DNA of 64,000 bases, taken from contig CADCGK010000003.1 in NCBI GenBank assembly GCA_902800965.1, positions 1 through 64,000 of the forward strand. Reading direction: 5' to 3'. The position numbers were made by a program, and so were the translations under genes. The notes beneath the pieces were generated by a model. It saw only the letters and a program-made list of their open reading frames with translations. It searched no databases and was not told the DNA's origin. The DNA comes from an uncultured Bacteroidia bacterium. Lineage in GTDB: Bacteria > Bacteroidota > Bacteroidia > Bacteroidales > F082. Below are positions 8,926 through 17,329 of the stretch, piece after piece; position 1 is the first letter of the stretch; the number at the start of each line of letters is the position of its first letter.

Positions 8926-8933
8926 CAAAGATA
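8926..8933 (-). promoter_or_regulatory. -7 promoter element (TATCTTTG) for the anchor-J protein
   Basis: On the minus strand TATCTTTG lies 20 bases before the ATG at 8905. No convincing -33 TTTG is found at 19-21 bases. Confidence 0.45.
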
Positions 8934-8953
8934 AACAAAAACTAAATTATTCG

Positions 8954-8961
8954 TATTTTTG
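8954..8961 (+). promoter_or_regulatory. -7 promoter element (TATTTTTG) for the AI-2E transporter
   Basis: TATTTTTG matches TAnnTTTG 21 bases before the ATG at 8983. The 77-base gap to the divergent gene holds both promoters. Confidence 0.5.
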
Positions 8962-8982
8962 CAAATTAAAAATGAGCGTGTT

Positions 8983-10140
8983 ATGGAAAAAGAAAGGAAT
9001 GTCGACCGGTTGTCGGGATATCTCATCAAGCTTGGAGGTCTGGCGATCATCGCAGCCTTATGTTGGTATTTCAAGAACATTTTGATATACATCATTGTGG
9101 CTTTTGTTGTCTCCTTGGTCGGGAGACCCATTATGAAGCTGCTGAAGAAGTTTCAAATCAAGAAATTTCATCTCCCGGATTGGTTTTCTGCGGTGCTGAC
9201 TATCCTGATCATCCTCAGCTTGCTCATTTTGATTGTCACGCAGTTGATTCCTTTGGTGTCCAATATTGTCCGAGATGCTTCGATGTTGAATAACGGCCTC
9301 GCATTGGAGTCGAATCCAGTGGATAAAGTCAATGCTTGGCTGATCAGGGTATTCCCCGATTTGGGTCATGATTTCGATCTGATGGCTTTGGTCATGGATA
9401 AGCTTCGCGAGTTGGTGAGTTTCAGTAATGTGTCCGGCTTCGTCGGCTCGGTGGCCTCGCTGGTTTCCAGTGCTTTTGTGGGCTTGTTTGCGGTGGTGTT
9501 CATCTCGTTCTTCTTCCTGAAAGACTCGAATTTGTTTGAAAGAATCATCTATGCCTTGGTGCCTGATAGGATTGAACAGACGATGCATGCGACCTTGAAC
9601 GATATCAAGCAGCTACTCTCACGCTATTTCGTGGGACTGTTGCTCGAGATGATTGGCGTTGCTTTGATTGATTTCCTCGGACTTTGGCTGATTGCCCGAT
9701 TGGATTTCAGCTATGCCATCGGCATAGCCTTCATCGCTGGCCTCTTGAATGTGATCCCATACGTGGGACCGTTGATGGGAGAGGCCATTGGAGTGATCTT
9801 GGGCATCGTTCTGAAAGTCGGTGTCGGTGCCGGTCTGGATGTGAATGTGTGGGTTTTTGCCTTTATCATCTTGGCCATCATGCTCACGGCACAGCTCATC
9901 GACAACTTCATCTATCAGCCAGTGATCTATTCCACCAGTATCAAGGCACATCCGTTGGAGATCTTCATCGTATTGCTCATGGCTGGCCACATTGGCGGCA
10001 CAGTGGGCATGTTGGTGGCCATCCCAGCCTATACCGTGGTGCGCGTCATTGCCCTCCGCTTCTTCCATCGCTTCAAGCCGATCCAACGTTTGGATCCCGA
10101 CTTGAGTGACGAGGACAAGATCATTGAGAACATCGATTAG
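8983..10140 (+). CDS. AI-2E family transporter
   Basis: The 385-residue membrane protein starts at the ATG at 8983; an upstream in-frame TTG at 8959 lies inside the promoter and is rejected. It shows the family pattern of two N-terminal helices, an amphipathic stretch containing LVSNIVRDASML, paired helices near residues 155-180, and a C-terminal bundle with the hallmark block LNVIPYVGPLMGEAIGVI and a later VIYSTSIKAHPLEIFIVLLMAG. Members include the TqsA exporter of autoinducer 2 and Na+/H+ antiporters, so the family name does not fix the substrate. It is a single gene with its own promoter. Confidence 0.88.
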   Translation: MEKERNVDRLSGYLIKLGGLAIIAALCWYFKNILIYIIVAFVVSLVGRPIMKLLKKFQIKKFHLPDWFSAVLTILIILSLLILIVTQLIPLVSNIVRDASMLNNGLALESNPVDKVNAWLIRVFPDLGHDFDLMALVMDKLRELVSFSNVSGFVGSVASLVSSAFVGLFAVVFISFFFLKDSNLFERIIYALVPDRIEQTMHATLNDIKQLLSRYFVGLLLEMIGVALIDFLGLWLIARLDFSYAIGIAFIAGLLNVIPYVGPLMGEAIGVILGIVLKVGVGAGLDVNVWVFAFIILAIMLTAQLIDNFIYQPVIYSTSIKAHPLEIFIVLLMAGHIGGTVGMLVAIPAYTVVRVIALRFFHRFKPIQRLDPDLSDEDKIIENID

Positions 10141-10142
10141 AG

Positions 10143-10216
10143 TTGGGAGTTAGGAGTGAGGAGTGAGGAGTAATTACCCCGTTAGGGGTTAAAGCTTGGT
10201 AGGGGTTAAAGCTCGG
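10143..10216. repeat. tandem repeats at the converging 3' ends (7-bp and 17-bp units)
   Basis: Just after the transporter stop a run of 7-base units (gttagga / gtgagga) occupies 10147-10170. Next comes a 17-base unit taggggttaaagctngg at 10183-10199 and 10200-10216. The second copy contains the stop codon of the thioesterase (10206-10208), so the 3' end of that gene has been duplicated in tandem. Confidence 0.7.
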
Positions 10217-10970
10217 TAGAAAAAGAAATTTTACAGCGACAGACCTCGGTGTCTTGGAGGGTGTTTTGGTCGGTCTTGACCAGACGGATGCAATAGGTCT
10301 GTTCTCCCGTCTGTTCCCTATAGAAATGCAGCTTGTCGCCCTGATGGGTTTCGGCCACGTAGGCGATGTCGAAGCGTTTGATTCGATGCTCCCTGAACCA
10401 TTGGATGTCCCACAGGTCGATCACATGCTCGATGTACTTGATGGAGTTGACATGCCCGTTGATGTCGATGTCGTGGTAGTAGATGTCAATGCTGCGGATA
10501 AGTTCTGCGTTGGGACTCATCTTCACACGGTCGCCTTTCTCGATAGGGCATGGCTTGTCCTTCACAATCCATTGGTTGATGGCTCCATGGTCAATATCAT
10601 AGATGTCGGTAGGTTGCCGTGTCTCTGTGTCGATCATGGCCCACACGGAGCGGCCGTAGCCATAGATTATCCCGTCGTTGCCACTGACTTGGAAGTTGCG
10701 TTGGGTAAAGAACTTCATGGCGTCTTCCACCCAAGTCTCCACGGTGAAACGCTCGTATTGTTCTGGCATCGACGTCATTTCGATGGCGAGTCTGGACAGC
10801 ACCCATGAGCGGTGGATGTTCATCAAATACTTCATGCCGAATCCCCGGTCGGTGGAGTGGAAGTCGGCTGCGTTGAGCATCTGGTTTCCTAAATGACCCA
10901 AGCATAGATGTCCCGAGAAGTCGCAGTGGAACGGCTCCGCAATAAATTCGTATTTTCCTATTTTATCCAT
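10206..10970 (-). CDS. acyl-ACP thioesterase (FatA/TE family)
   Basis: Starting at the ATG at 10970, the 254-residue protein matches acyl-ACP thioesterases, a double hotdog fold that releases free fatty acids from acyl carrier protein. The first hotdog contains GMKYLMNIHRSWVLSRLAIEM and a region WVEDAMKFFTQRNFQV; the second carries the catalytic-type motif DIDINGHVNSIKYIEHVID with the conserved Asn and His. Length is typical for bacterial forms. A longer frame to 11006 exists, but its extra 12 residues are encoded by a copy of a palindromic repeat and are not expected to be translated. It follows hydE on the same strand and may share its transcript. Confidence 0.88.
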   Translation of the reverse strand: MDKIGKYEFIAEPFHCDFSGHLCLGHLGNQMLNAADFHSTDRGFGMKYLMNIHRSWVLSRLAIEMTSMPEQYERFTVETWVEDAMKFFTQRNFQVSGNDGIIYGYGRSVWAMIDTETRQPTDIYDIDHGAINQWIVKDKPCPIEKGDRVKMSPNAELIRSIDIYYHDIDINGHVNSIKYIEHVIDLWDIQWFREHRIKRFDIAYVAETHQGDKLHFYREQTGEQTYCIRLVKTDQNTLQDTEVCRCKISFSTEL

Positions 10971-10972
10971 AT

Positions 10973-11004
10973 CGTCATTGCGAGGAGGAACGACGAAGCA
11001 ATCC
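10973..11004. repeat. half-copy of the gtcattgcgag / gaagcaatcc palindromic repeat
   Basis: These 32 bases, from cgtcattgcgagg to gaagcaatcc, are identical to 50021-50052, the left arm of the complete palindromic element described there. The element fills the gap between hydE (stop at 11007) and the thioesterase start (10970). Confidence 0.8.
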
Positions 11005-11006
11005 AC

Positions 11007-12083
11007 CTAATGCCTTTTGGTGAACGCTTTTGAGTCTCCCCATTCGTTATATAAAACTTTATGTCCGATAGCAGCCAATCTGATATCTAGACAGCTGTGG
11101 CATTCGTCGGGTTTGTCCTTCACGCAGGCCTTGTCGGGGTAGATGAGGTAGTTCTCTCGGAACTCATTTGGTGTGAGGTTGGGCATGATGACGTTGGCTC
11201 CAGCGAGGATAGCTTTCTCGCGCCCTTGAGGATCGACGGTCTGGTTGGCGGTGGCAGCCACCATGTTGATCTCCGGCATCATCAAGCGAAGGATGGCGAT
11301 CATCTTCAACGTCATCTCCATGCGTTTCTCGGCTGACGGGATTTGGTCTCTGTATTGCCACAAAGGCGTGTCGGGATGGGGGATGAATGGTCCCATGCCG
11401 ACCATGGCCACGTCTTTCTCTTTGAAAAACAGCAGGTCGTCGGCGAGGTCGTCAAGCGTTTGGAAGGGGAGGCCCACCATCACGCCGGTGCCGGTCTGAT
11501 AGCCAACCTTCAAAAGGCTGTCGATGCAGTTCAAGCGTTGCTTGAAGTCGTGTTTCTCGTCGTGGGGGTGAATCTTGTAATAGAGTTCTTCGTTGGATGC
11601 CTCGATGCGGAGCAGGTAGCGGTGAGCGCCTGCCTCAAACCAACGACGATACGTCTCTTCAGTCTGCTCGCCCAACGAAAGAGTGATGCCCAAACTTCCG
11701 TTGTCGATTTTCTTGATCTCCTCTACCAAATAGGTGATCTTATCCACAAAGGCCTTGTCGCTTCGTTCGCCGCTTTGCAGTGCCACCGAGCCATAGCCCA
11801 GCTCATGCGCTAGCTTGGCACATTCAATCACCTCCTCGTCGCTGAGAGTATAGCGCTCCACCTTCAGGTTCTTGCAGCGTACCCCGCAGTAGAGGCAGTA
11901 TTTTGTGCAGATGTTGCTGTACTCAATGAGTCCGCGTAGGTGGACGTAGTTGTCCAGATGCTCCAGCTTCACCTGCAAGGCACGGTCGAAGAGCTGCTTC
12001 TTGTCTTCGCCTTCGGATGCAAGGAGGAGCTTGATTTCCTCGTGGGTGAGCTCGGTTTTATGTAGGATCTCGGTAATGTTCAT
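11007..12083 (-). CDS. hydE: [FeFe]-hydrogenase H-cluster maturase HydE (radical SAM)
   Basis: The 358-residue protein carries the radical SAM cluster motif CX3CX2C at C59, C63 and C66 (IEYSNICTKYCLYC) in the sequence context of HydE/BioB-like enzymes, with GLIEYSNIC before it and VMVGLPFQTLDDLADDLLF further on. A C-terminal CVKDKPDECHSCLD resembles the accessory cysteine region of this family. HydE acts with HydF and HydG to build the di-iron site of [FeFe] hydrogenase; those genes are not in the window. Length is typical. The start ATG at 12083 has a TATCTTTG promoter 20 bases upstream. PylB-like or other BioB relatives are less likely alternatives. Confidence 0.88.
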   Translation of the reverse strand: MNITEILHKTELTHEEIKLLLASEGEDKKQLFDRALQVKLEHLDNYVHLRGLIEYSNICTKYCLYCGVRCKNLKVERYTLSDEEVIECAKLAHELGYGSVALQSGERSDKAFVDKITYLVEEIKKIDNGSLGITLSLGEQTEETYRRWFEAGAHRYLLRIEASNEELYYKIHPHDEKHDFKQRLNCIDSLLKVGYQTGTGVMVGLPFQTLDDLADDLLFFKEKDVAMVGMGPFIPHPDTPLWQYRDQIPSAEKRMEMTLKMIAILRLMMPEINMVAATANQTVDPQGREKAILAGANVIMPNLTPNEFRENYLIYPDKACVKDKPDECHSCLDIRLAAIGHKVLYNEWGDSKAFTKRH

Positions 12084-12103
12084 GATGACGTTGAAAACGG
12101 GGA

Positions 12104-12111
12104 CAAAGATA
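12104..12111 (-). promoter_or_regulatory. -7 promoter element (TATCTTTG) for hydE
   Basis: The minus strand reads TATCTTTG 20 bases before the hydE ATG. No -33 TTTG is visible at the consensus distance. Confidence 0.45.
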
Positions 12112-12132
12112 AGAAAATAAACAAAAAAGAAT

Positions 12133-12140
12133 TACTTTTG
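12133..12140 (+). promoter_or_regulatory. -7 promoter element (TACTTTTG) for the serine hydrolase
   Basis: TACTTTTG lies 24 bases before the ATG at 12165, divergent from the hydE promoter within the 81-base gap. Confidence 0.45.
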
Positions 12141-12164
12141 CACTGAATTGAAACTTGTGCCATC

Positions 12165-13481
12165 ATGAAGAAGATCTTGCGCTATTTGGGAGTGTTGCTC
12201 CTTGTCGCTGTCATTGGCGGCTGCCTTTATTTGAACAGCTTGATGCCCATTATTACTGGCTATGCAGCCAAAAATTTGGCCTCAGCGGTTTTTATTTCAG
12301 GTCGAGATGCCGAGGATGTTGAAGCCCTAGACCTGAATTTCTCCTTTATCCGTTTCAATCGCAATACGGTGGACTATGAGAACAAGACGGTCACCAGTCG
12401 CTTCCTTTGGGGAAAAGCCACGGCGGTATATCGTGATGGCTATGGCGTGACCTTGTTGCGTGGTGACGAAGCCGATGAGTTGCGACAGCAGTGCTCTCCG
12501 CTCCCTCAGGAGACAACACCGTCAGCTCCCATTCCGATGGGCGATTCCTCATTGCGGGCCAATCTGGAACCAATCGCCAAGGCTTTGGTGGATGACCGAT
12601 CCTACAACGGACATCCTTTTGCTTTTGTAGTCCTCCATCAGGGTGAGCTGGTGGCCGAGCGTTACGATGAAGGCATCCATGCGGACATGAAGTTGTTGAG
12701 TTGGAGCATGGCCAAGAGCTTTACTAACGCCATCGCTGGCCTGATGGTGGGCGACAACATGGTGGATATTGATGCGCCCATGGACATCCCCGAGTGGCAA
12801 AATGACGACCGTAAAAATATCACACTGAGCAATCTGCTGCAGATGCAGAGCGGCCTGGAATGGAATGAAGACTACGGTGCCCGCTCCGATGTGAACTTGA
12901 TGCTCCATAGCGAGAAGGATATGGGCCTCTTCGCGCTCTCCAAACCTCTTGAACATGAGCCCGGTACTCATTGGTACTATTCCAGTGGCACCACGAATAT
13001 TGTCATGCGTTATCTCTGTGGCAAATTCGACTCCGACGAGGCATTTCTCAACTACATCCGTACACGTCTTTTTGCTCCTTTGGGCATACGCAACGCTGTC
13101 TTTGAGCAGGACATGAGCGGTACGCCGATTGGCTCTTCCTACCTGTATATCACAGCGAAGGATTTTGCTCGCTTTGGGCAACTCTATTTGGATGACGGTT
13201 GCATTGATTCCTTAAGAATCCTCCCGGAAGGCTGGGTGGATTACACCGTCACGCCTGCCTCCGACAGCAAAGGTGGATACGGCGCTTTCTTCTGGCTCAA
13301 CAAAGGCAAGGAACTCCCCGATGTTCCAGAGGATATGTACTATTGCAAAGGCCATGATGGGCAAAGGATATTCATCATCCCCTCGAAGGAATTGGTGGTC
13401 GTGATACTTGGCTATTCTCCGCTGCCAGATCATGTCATTGACTTCAATGGGCTGTTGAAAGATATTATTGATGTCATTTAA
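12165..13481 (+). CDS. membrane-anchored serine hydrolase (class C beta-lactamase-like)
   Basis: The 438-residue protein begins with a basic stretch and one hydrophobic helix (about 8-28), so it is probably anchored or exported. The body is a class C beta-lactamase / DD-peptidase-like fold. The SxxK motif is SMAK in LLSWSMAKSFTNAIAGLMV, and the second motif YSS occurs in HWYYSSGTTNIVMRY. The motif CKGHDGQRIFIIPSKELVVVILG stands where HxG / KTG is expected. Related proteins are esterases or peptidases more often than true beta-lactamases. It is monocistronic, with its own promoter upstream and the etf promoter 30 bases after its stop. Confidence 0.85.
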   Translation: MKKILRYLGVLLLVAVIGGCLYLNSLMPIITGYAAKNLASAVFISGRDAEDVEALDLNFSFIRFNRNTVDYENKTVTSRFLWGKATAVYRDGYGVTLLRGDEADELRQQCSPLPQETTPSAPIPMGDSSLRANLEPIAKALVDDRSYNGHPFAFVVLHQGELVAERYDEGIHADMKLLSWSMAKSFTNAIAGLMVGDNMVDIDAPMDIPEWQNDDRKNITLSNLLQMQSGLEWNEDYGARSDVNLMLHSEKDMGLFALSKPLEHEPGTHWYYSSGTTNIVMRYLCGKFDSDEAFLNYIRTRLFAPLGIRNAVFEQDMSGTPIGSSYLYITAKDFARFGQLYLDDGCIDSLRILPEGWVDYTVTPASDSKGGYGAFFWLNKGKELPDVPEDMYYCKGHDGQRIFIIPSKELVVVILGYSPLPDHVIDFNGLLKDIIDVI

Positions 13482-13510
13482 ACTTTATTATTCGTTTCCA
13501 AAAAAAATCG

Positions 13511-13518
13511 TACCTTTG
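13511..13518 (+). promoter_or_regulatory. -7 promoter element (TACCTTTG) for etfBA-acyl-CoA dehydrogenase
   Basis: TACCTTTG lies 31 bases before the etfB ATG at 13550. The -33 region is AT-rich with TTTA but has no exact TTTG at the consensus distance. Confidence 0.45.
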
Positions 13519-13549
13519 CCGCCGATTTGAAAACGAGATTTTTTATTTT

Positions 13550-14437
13550 ATGACAAAAGCATTGAAAATCGTGGTGCTTGCCAAGCAGGTGCCCGATACG
13601 AGAAATGTGGGCAAGGACGCCATGACGTCTGAAGGTACCGTGAACCGCGCCGCCCTGCCCGCCATCTTCAATCCTGAAGATTTGAATGCCCTTGAACAGG
13701 CCCTGCGCCTCAAGAAACAAAACCCCGGCAGCACCGTCGGCGTGCTCACCATGGGCCCGCCCCGCGCAGGTGAAATCATCCGCCAAGGCCTCTTCCGTGG
13801 TGCCGACACGGGATGGTTGCTTACCGACAGACTTTTTGCCGGAGCTGATACCTTAGCTACTTCATACGCACTGGCCACCGCCATCAAGAAAATCGGTGAC
13901 GTGGATATCGTCATCGGCGGTCGCCAAGCCATCGACGGCGACACCGCTCAGGTGGGTCCCCAAGTGGCACAAAAGCTGGGACTCAACCAAGTGACATACG
14001 CCGAGGAAATCCTCAAGATCGAAAACAACATCGCCACCATCCGCCGCCATATTGACGGTGGCGTGGAGACCGTGGAAGTGCCGTTGCCCTGCGTGATTAC
14101 CGTCAACGGCAGCGCCGCTCCCTGCCGTCCCTGCAACGCCAAGTTGGTGATGAAGTATAAGTATGCGATGTGCCCACTGGAAGTAGATCAGAATACAGAA
14201 GTCGGAAGACGGAATGCAGCATTGAGCCAAGAGCGTCCTTACTTGACACTGAACCAGTGGAGCGTGGCCGACGTGGATGGCGACCCCAACCAATGTGGCC
14301 TCTCAGGTAGCCCCACCAAGGTGAAAACCGTACAAAACATCGTCTTCCAGGCCAAGGAGAGCAAGACCCTCACCGCCAGCGATGCCGATGTGGAAGGATT
14401 GATCAAAGAATTGTTGGACGAAAAGATTATCGGATAA
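13550..14437 (+). CDS. etfB: electron transfer flavoprotein subunit beta
   Basis: This 295-residue protein begins with IVVLAKQVPDTR, the characteristic opening of EtfB/FixA proteins, and continues with a nucleotide-binding alpha/beta domain (ALAT..KKIG..DIVIGGRQAIDGDTAQVGPQ..AQKLG). With EtfA it forms a heterodimer that passes electrons from acyl-CoA dehydrogenase to a quinone or ferredoxin acceptor. In anaerobes such pairs can also bifurcate electrons. Its stop overlaps the etfA start (TAATGA), so the two are translationally coupled. The dehydrogenase partner is the third gene of the same operon. Confidence 0.95.
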   Translation: MTKALKIVVLAKQVPDTRNVGKDAMTSEGTVNRAALPAIFNPEDLNALEQALRLKKQNPGSTVGVLTMGPPRAGEIIRQGLFRGADTGWLLTDRLFAGADTLATSYALATAIKKIGDVDIVIGGRQAIDGDTAQVGPQVAQKLGLNQVTYAEEILKIENNIATIRRHIDGGVETVEVPLPCVITVNGSAAPCRPCNAKLVMKYKYAMCPLEVDQNTEVGRRNAALSQERPYLTLNQWSVADVDGDPNQCGLSGSPTKVKTVQNIVFQAKESKTLTASDADVEGLIKELLDEKIIG

Positions 14438-15459
14438 TGAACAACGTATTTGTATATATCGAGACTGAAGGCACACAAGTGGCCGAGGTCTCCCAGGAGT
14501 TGCTCACCAAAGGGCGTAAACTGGCCGACCAGCTGGGCGTGGAACTGCACGCTGTCGTGGCTGGCACAGGCATCAAGGGCAAGGTGGAAGACCAAATCCT
14601 GCCTTACGGCGTGGATAAGCTGTTCGCCTTCGACGGCGAGGGCTTGTTCCCCTACACCTCTGCACCGCACACCGATATCCTCGTCAACCTCTTTAAGGAG
14701 GAACAACCGCAGATCTGCCTCATGGGTGCCACCGTCATCGGTCGCGACCTTGGCCCGCGCGTCAGCTCCTCGTTGACCAGCGGTCTCACCGCCGACTGTA
14801 CTCAACTTGAAATCGGTGACTTCGACGATATCAAGACGAAGAAACACTACGACAACCTGCTCTATCAGATTCGTCCCGCTTTCGGTGGCAACATCGTGGC
14901 GACCATCGTCAACCCCGAACACCGCCCGCAGATGGCTACCGTCCGTTCAGGCGTGATGCAGAAAGCCATCTACGAAGGCAAGGCCAAGAACGAAGTCGTC
15001 TATCCCGAAGTGTCAAAGTATGTCTCTCCCGAGGCTTACGTCGTGAAGGTCCTTGACCATCATGTGGAGGCAGCCAAGCACAACCTGAAAGGCTCACCCA
15101 TCGTGGTGGCTGGCGGTTACGGCATGGGCTCGAAGGAAGGCTTCGACATGTTGTTTGAACTCGCCAAGGTGCTCCACGGCGAAGTCGGTGCCTCACGTGC
15201 CGCCGTCGATGCGGGCTTCTGCGACACCGACCGCCAGATTGGTCAGACGGGTGTCACCGTGCACCCCAAGGTGTATATCGCCTGCGGTATCAGCGGTCAG
15301 ATCCAACACATCGCGGGTATGCAGGACTCCAAGATCATCATCTCGGTGAACAGCGATCCCGATGCTCCCATCAATAAGATTGCTGATTATGTCATTGTCG
15401 GCACCGTGGAAGAGGTTGTTCCGAAATTAATCAAATACTATAAGCAAAACAGTAAATAA
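14437..15459 (+). CDS. etfA: electron transfer flavoprotein subunit alpha
   Basis: The 340-residue protein has the EtfA/FixB two-domain layout. An N-terminal adenine-nucleotide-like domain contains ILVNLFKEEQPQICLMGAT and GRDLGPRVSSSLTSGLTADCTQL. A C-terminal FAD-binding domain carries VVAGGYGMGSKEGFDML, GASRAAVDAGF, RQIGQTGVTVHPKVYIACGISG and IQHIAGMQDSKIIISVNSDPDAPI. These FAD-contact motifs are intact. Start and coupling to etfB are set by the TAATGA overlap. A 72-base gap with a 7-base tandem array separates it from the acyl-CoA dehydrogenase. Confidence 0.96.
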   Translation: MNNVFVYIETEGTQVAEVSQELLTKGRKLADQLGVELHAVVAGTGIKGKVEDQILPYGVDKLFAFDGEGLFPYTSAPHTDILVNLFKEEQPQICLMGATVIGRDLGPRVSSSLTSGLTADCTQLEIGDFDDIKTKKHYDNLLYQIRPAFGGNIVATIVNPEHRPQMATVRSGVMQKAIYEGKAKNEVVYPEVSKYVSPEAYVVKVLDHHVEAAKHNLKGSPIVVAGGYGMGSKEGFDMLFELAKVLHGEVGASRAAVDAGFCDTDRQIGQTGVTVHPKVYIACGISGQIQHIAGMQDSKIIISVNSDPDAPINKIADYVIVGTVEEVVPKLIKYYKQNSK

Positions 15460-15491
15460 TACCGAAGTTAGCAGCAGGTCGTTAGCCACAA

Positions 15492-15522
15492 AAGCTAATG
15501 GCTAATAGCTAATAGCTAAAAG
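15492..15522. repeat. 7-bp tandem array (agctaat) between etfA and the dehydrogenase
   Basis: Four consecutive 7-base units (agctaat, ggctaat, agctaat, agctaaa) lie in the 72-base gap. It is one of many period-7 arrays at gene borders in this window. Confidence 0.7.
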
Positions 15523-15531
15523 CGAAATAAA

Positions 15532-17259
15532 ATGTCAAACTATTATAACGATAACCCGAACCTTGATTTCTATCTCGACCACCCGCTGATGAAGCGCATC
15601 GTCGAGCTGAAGGAACGCAATTTTGCGGATCAAGATACCTACGAAGATGCTCCTGTCGATTACGAAGACGCGATGGAGAACTACCGCCGTGTCCTCGACA
15701 TCACGGGCGACATCACCTCCAACATCATCGAACCCAACTCCGAGAGCGTGGACCTCGAAGGCCCGCACCTCGAGAATGGCCGCATGATCTATGCCTCCAA
15801 GACGGTCGAAAATATCGATGCCTGCACCAAAGGTGGCCTTTGGGGCGTTTCCATGCCGCGCCGTTACGGTGGCTTGAACCTACCCATCACCGTCTTCTCC
15901 ATGCTGAGCGAGATGGTGGCCAGCGCTGATGCTGGTTTCCAGAACATCTGGTCGCTGCAGTCGTGCATCGACACCTTGTATGAATTCGGCAACGAGGAGC
16001 AGCGCAAGAAATACATCCCGCGCGTTTGCGCCGGCGAGACTATGTCGATGGACCTCACCGAGCCTGATGCCGGTTCCGACTTGCAGAGCGTCATGCTGAA
16101 GGCTACCTACAGCGAAGAGGAAGGCTGCTGGCTGCTAAACGGTGTGAAACGTTTCATCACCAACGGCGACTCCCACATTCATTTGGTGCTGGCCCGTTCC
16201 GAGGAAGGTACGAGAGATGGTCGTGGTCTTTCGATGTTCATCTATGACAAGCGCAATGGCGGCGTCACGGTGCGCCACATCGAGCATAAGCTGGGCATTC
16301 ACGGCTCACCGACCTGTGAGCTGGTGTTCAAGAACGCCAAGGCAGAGCTTTGCGGCGACACCCGCATGGGTTTGATCAAATACGTCATGGCTTTGATGAA
16401 TAGTGCCCGTCTCGGCATTGCCGCCCAATCGGTGGGTCTCGGACAAGAGGCTTACAACGAGGCTCTGAAGTATGCCGGTGAGCGTCAGCAGTTCCACAAG
16501 AAGATCATTGAGTTCCCTGCCGTTTACGACATGCTTTCACGCATGAAGGCTAAGATTGATGCGGGTCGTTCGTTGCTCTACATGACGGCTCGTTATGTCG
16601 ATGTGTACAAGTGCCTGGAGGACATCCAACGTGAGCGTCCGCTGACACCCGAAGAGCGTGCTGAGTTGAAGAAGTATTCACGCTTGGCCGATGCCTTCAC
16701 GCCTATCGCCAAGGGTATGAACTCTGAATATGCTAACCAGAATGCCTACGACTGCATCAGCATCCATGGCGGTTCAGGTTTCATCATGGAGTACAAGTGC
16801 CAGCGCCTCTACCGCGATGCCCGTATCTTCTCCATCTACGAAGGTACCACGCAGTTGCAGGTAGTGGCTGCCATCCGTTACATCACCAACGGCACCTATC
16901 TTGGTATCATCAAGGAGATGCTTGAAAACGAAGTCTCCGAGGATTTGAAGCCCTTGCAGAACACAGTGCGCACCCTCGTGGAACTCTACGAGCAGAGCAT
17001 CAACTACGTGAAGGCCGCCAACAATCAGGAGGTTCAGGACTTCTTGGCTCGCCGTCTCTACGACATGACCGGTGACATCATCATGTCACTGCTGATCTTG
17101 GATGACGCCACTCACGCTCCTCATCTTTTCACCCAATCGGCCAACGTTTACATCCACGCCGCCGAAGAAGACGTCATCGGCAAGAGCGTCTATGTGAAGA
17201 ACTTCATCGAGGAAGACTTGGTGAACTTCAGGGCGAAGGCCAAGGAGATTGCTGAGTAA
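15532..17259 (+). CDS. acyl-CoA dehydrogenase (long form)
   Basis: The 575-residue flavoenzyme oxidises acyl-CoA to enoyl-CoA or works in reverse as a butyryl-CoA-type dehydrogenase. Diagnostic blocks are MSMDLTEPDAGSDLQSV (FAD/substrate loop), LNGVKRFITNGD, and IYEGTTQLQVVAAIRYI with the catalytic glutamate in YEGT. It is longer than the ~380-residue classical enzymes. The extra ~150 residues at the C-terminus form a helical domain (LLILDDATHAP...), as in related long forms. It is the third gene of an operon with etfB and etfA, its natural electron acceptor. A strong terminator follows 21 bases after the stop. Chain-length preference cannot be read from the sequence. Confidence 0.94.
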   Translation: MSNYYNDNPNLDFYLDHPLMKRIVELKERNFADQDTYEDAPVDYEDAMENYRRVLDITGDITSNIIEPNSESVDLEGPHLENGRMIYASKTVENIDACTKGGLWGVSMPRRYGGLNLPITVFSMLSEMVASADAGFQNIWSLQSCIDTLYEFGNEEQRKKYIPRVCAGETMSMDLTEPDAGSDLQSVMLKATYSEEEGCWLLNGVKRFITNGDSHIHLVLARSEEGTRDGRGLSMFIYDKRNGGVTVRHIEHKLGIHGSPTCELVFKNAKAELCGDTRMGLIKYVMALMNSARLGIAAQSVGLGQEAYNEALKYAGERQQFHKKIIEFPAVYDMLSRMKAKIDAGRSLLYMTARYVDVYKCLEDIQRERPLTPEERAELKKYSRLADAFTPIAKGMNSEYANQNAYDCISIHGGSGFIMEYKCQRLYRDARIFSIYEGTTQLQVVAAIRYITNGTYLGIIKEMLENEVSEDLKPLQNTVRTLVELYEQSINYVKAANNQEVQDFLARRLYDMTGDIIMSLLILDDATHAPHLFTQSANVYIHAAEEDVIGKSVYVKNFIEEDLVNFRAKAKEIAE

Positions 17260-17280
17260 GCTTCGCTAATCGTATGAATG

Positions 17281-17316
17281 AAAAAAGCGCGCCTCAACTG
17301 AGACGCGCTTTTTTTA
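17281..17316. terminator. bidirectional intrinsic terminator
   Basis: A-rich tract, then stem gcgcg-c-ctc / gag-a-cgcgc around loop AACT, then seven T. It ends the etf/acyl-CoA dehydrogenase operon on the plus strand and, read in reverse, the lipoprotein gene ending at 17330. Confidence 0.9.
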
Positions 17317-17329
17317 GGTTGGATACAAC

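Noticed and set aside
10971-11006. Extended N-terminus of the thioesterase
   Set aside because: The extra residues are encoded by a dispersed palindromic repeat, and the family start MDKIGKYEF begins at 10970.
12165-13481. Antibiotic-resistance beta-lactamase
   Set aside because: The SxxK and YSS motifs fit the broad serine hydrolase family, but the third motif is not KTG and the architecture is that of esterase- or peptidase-like members.
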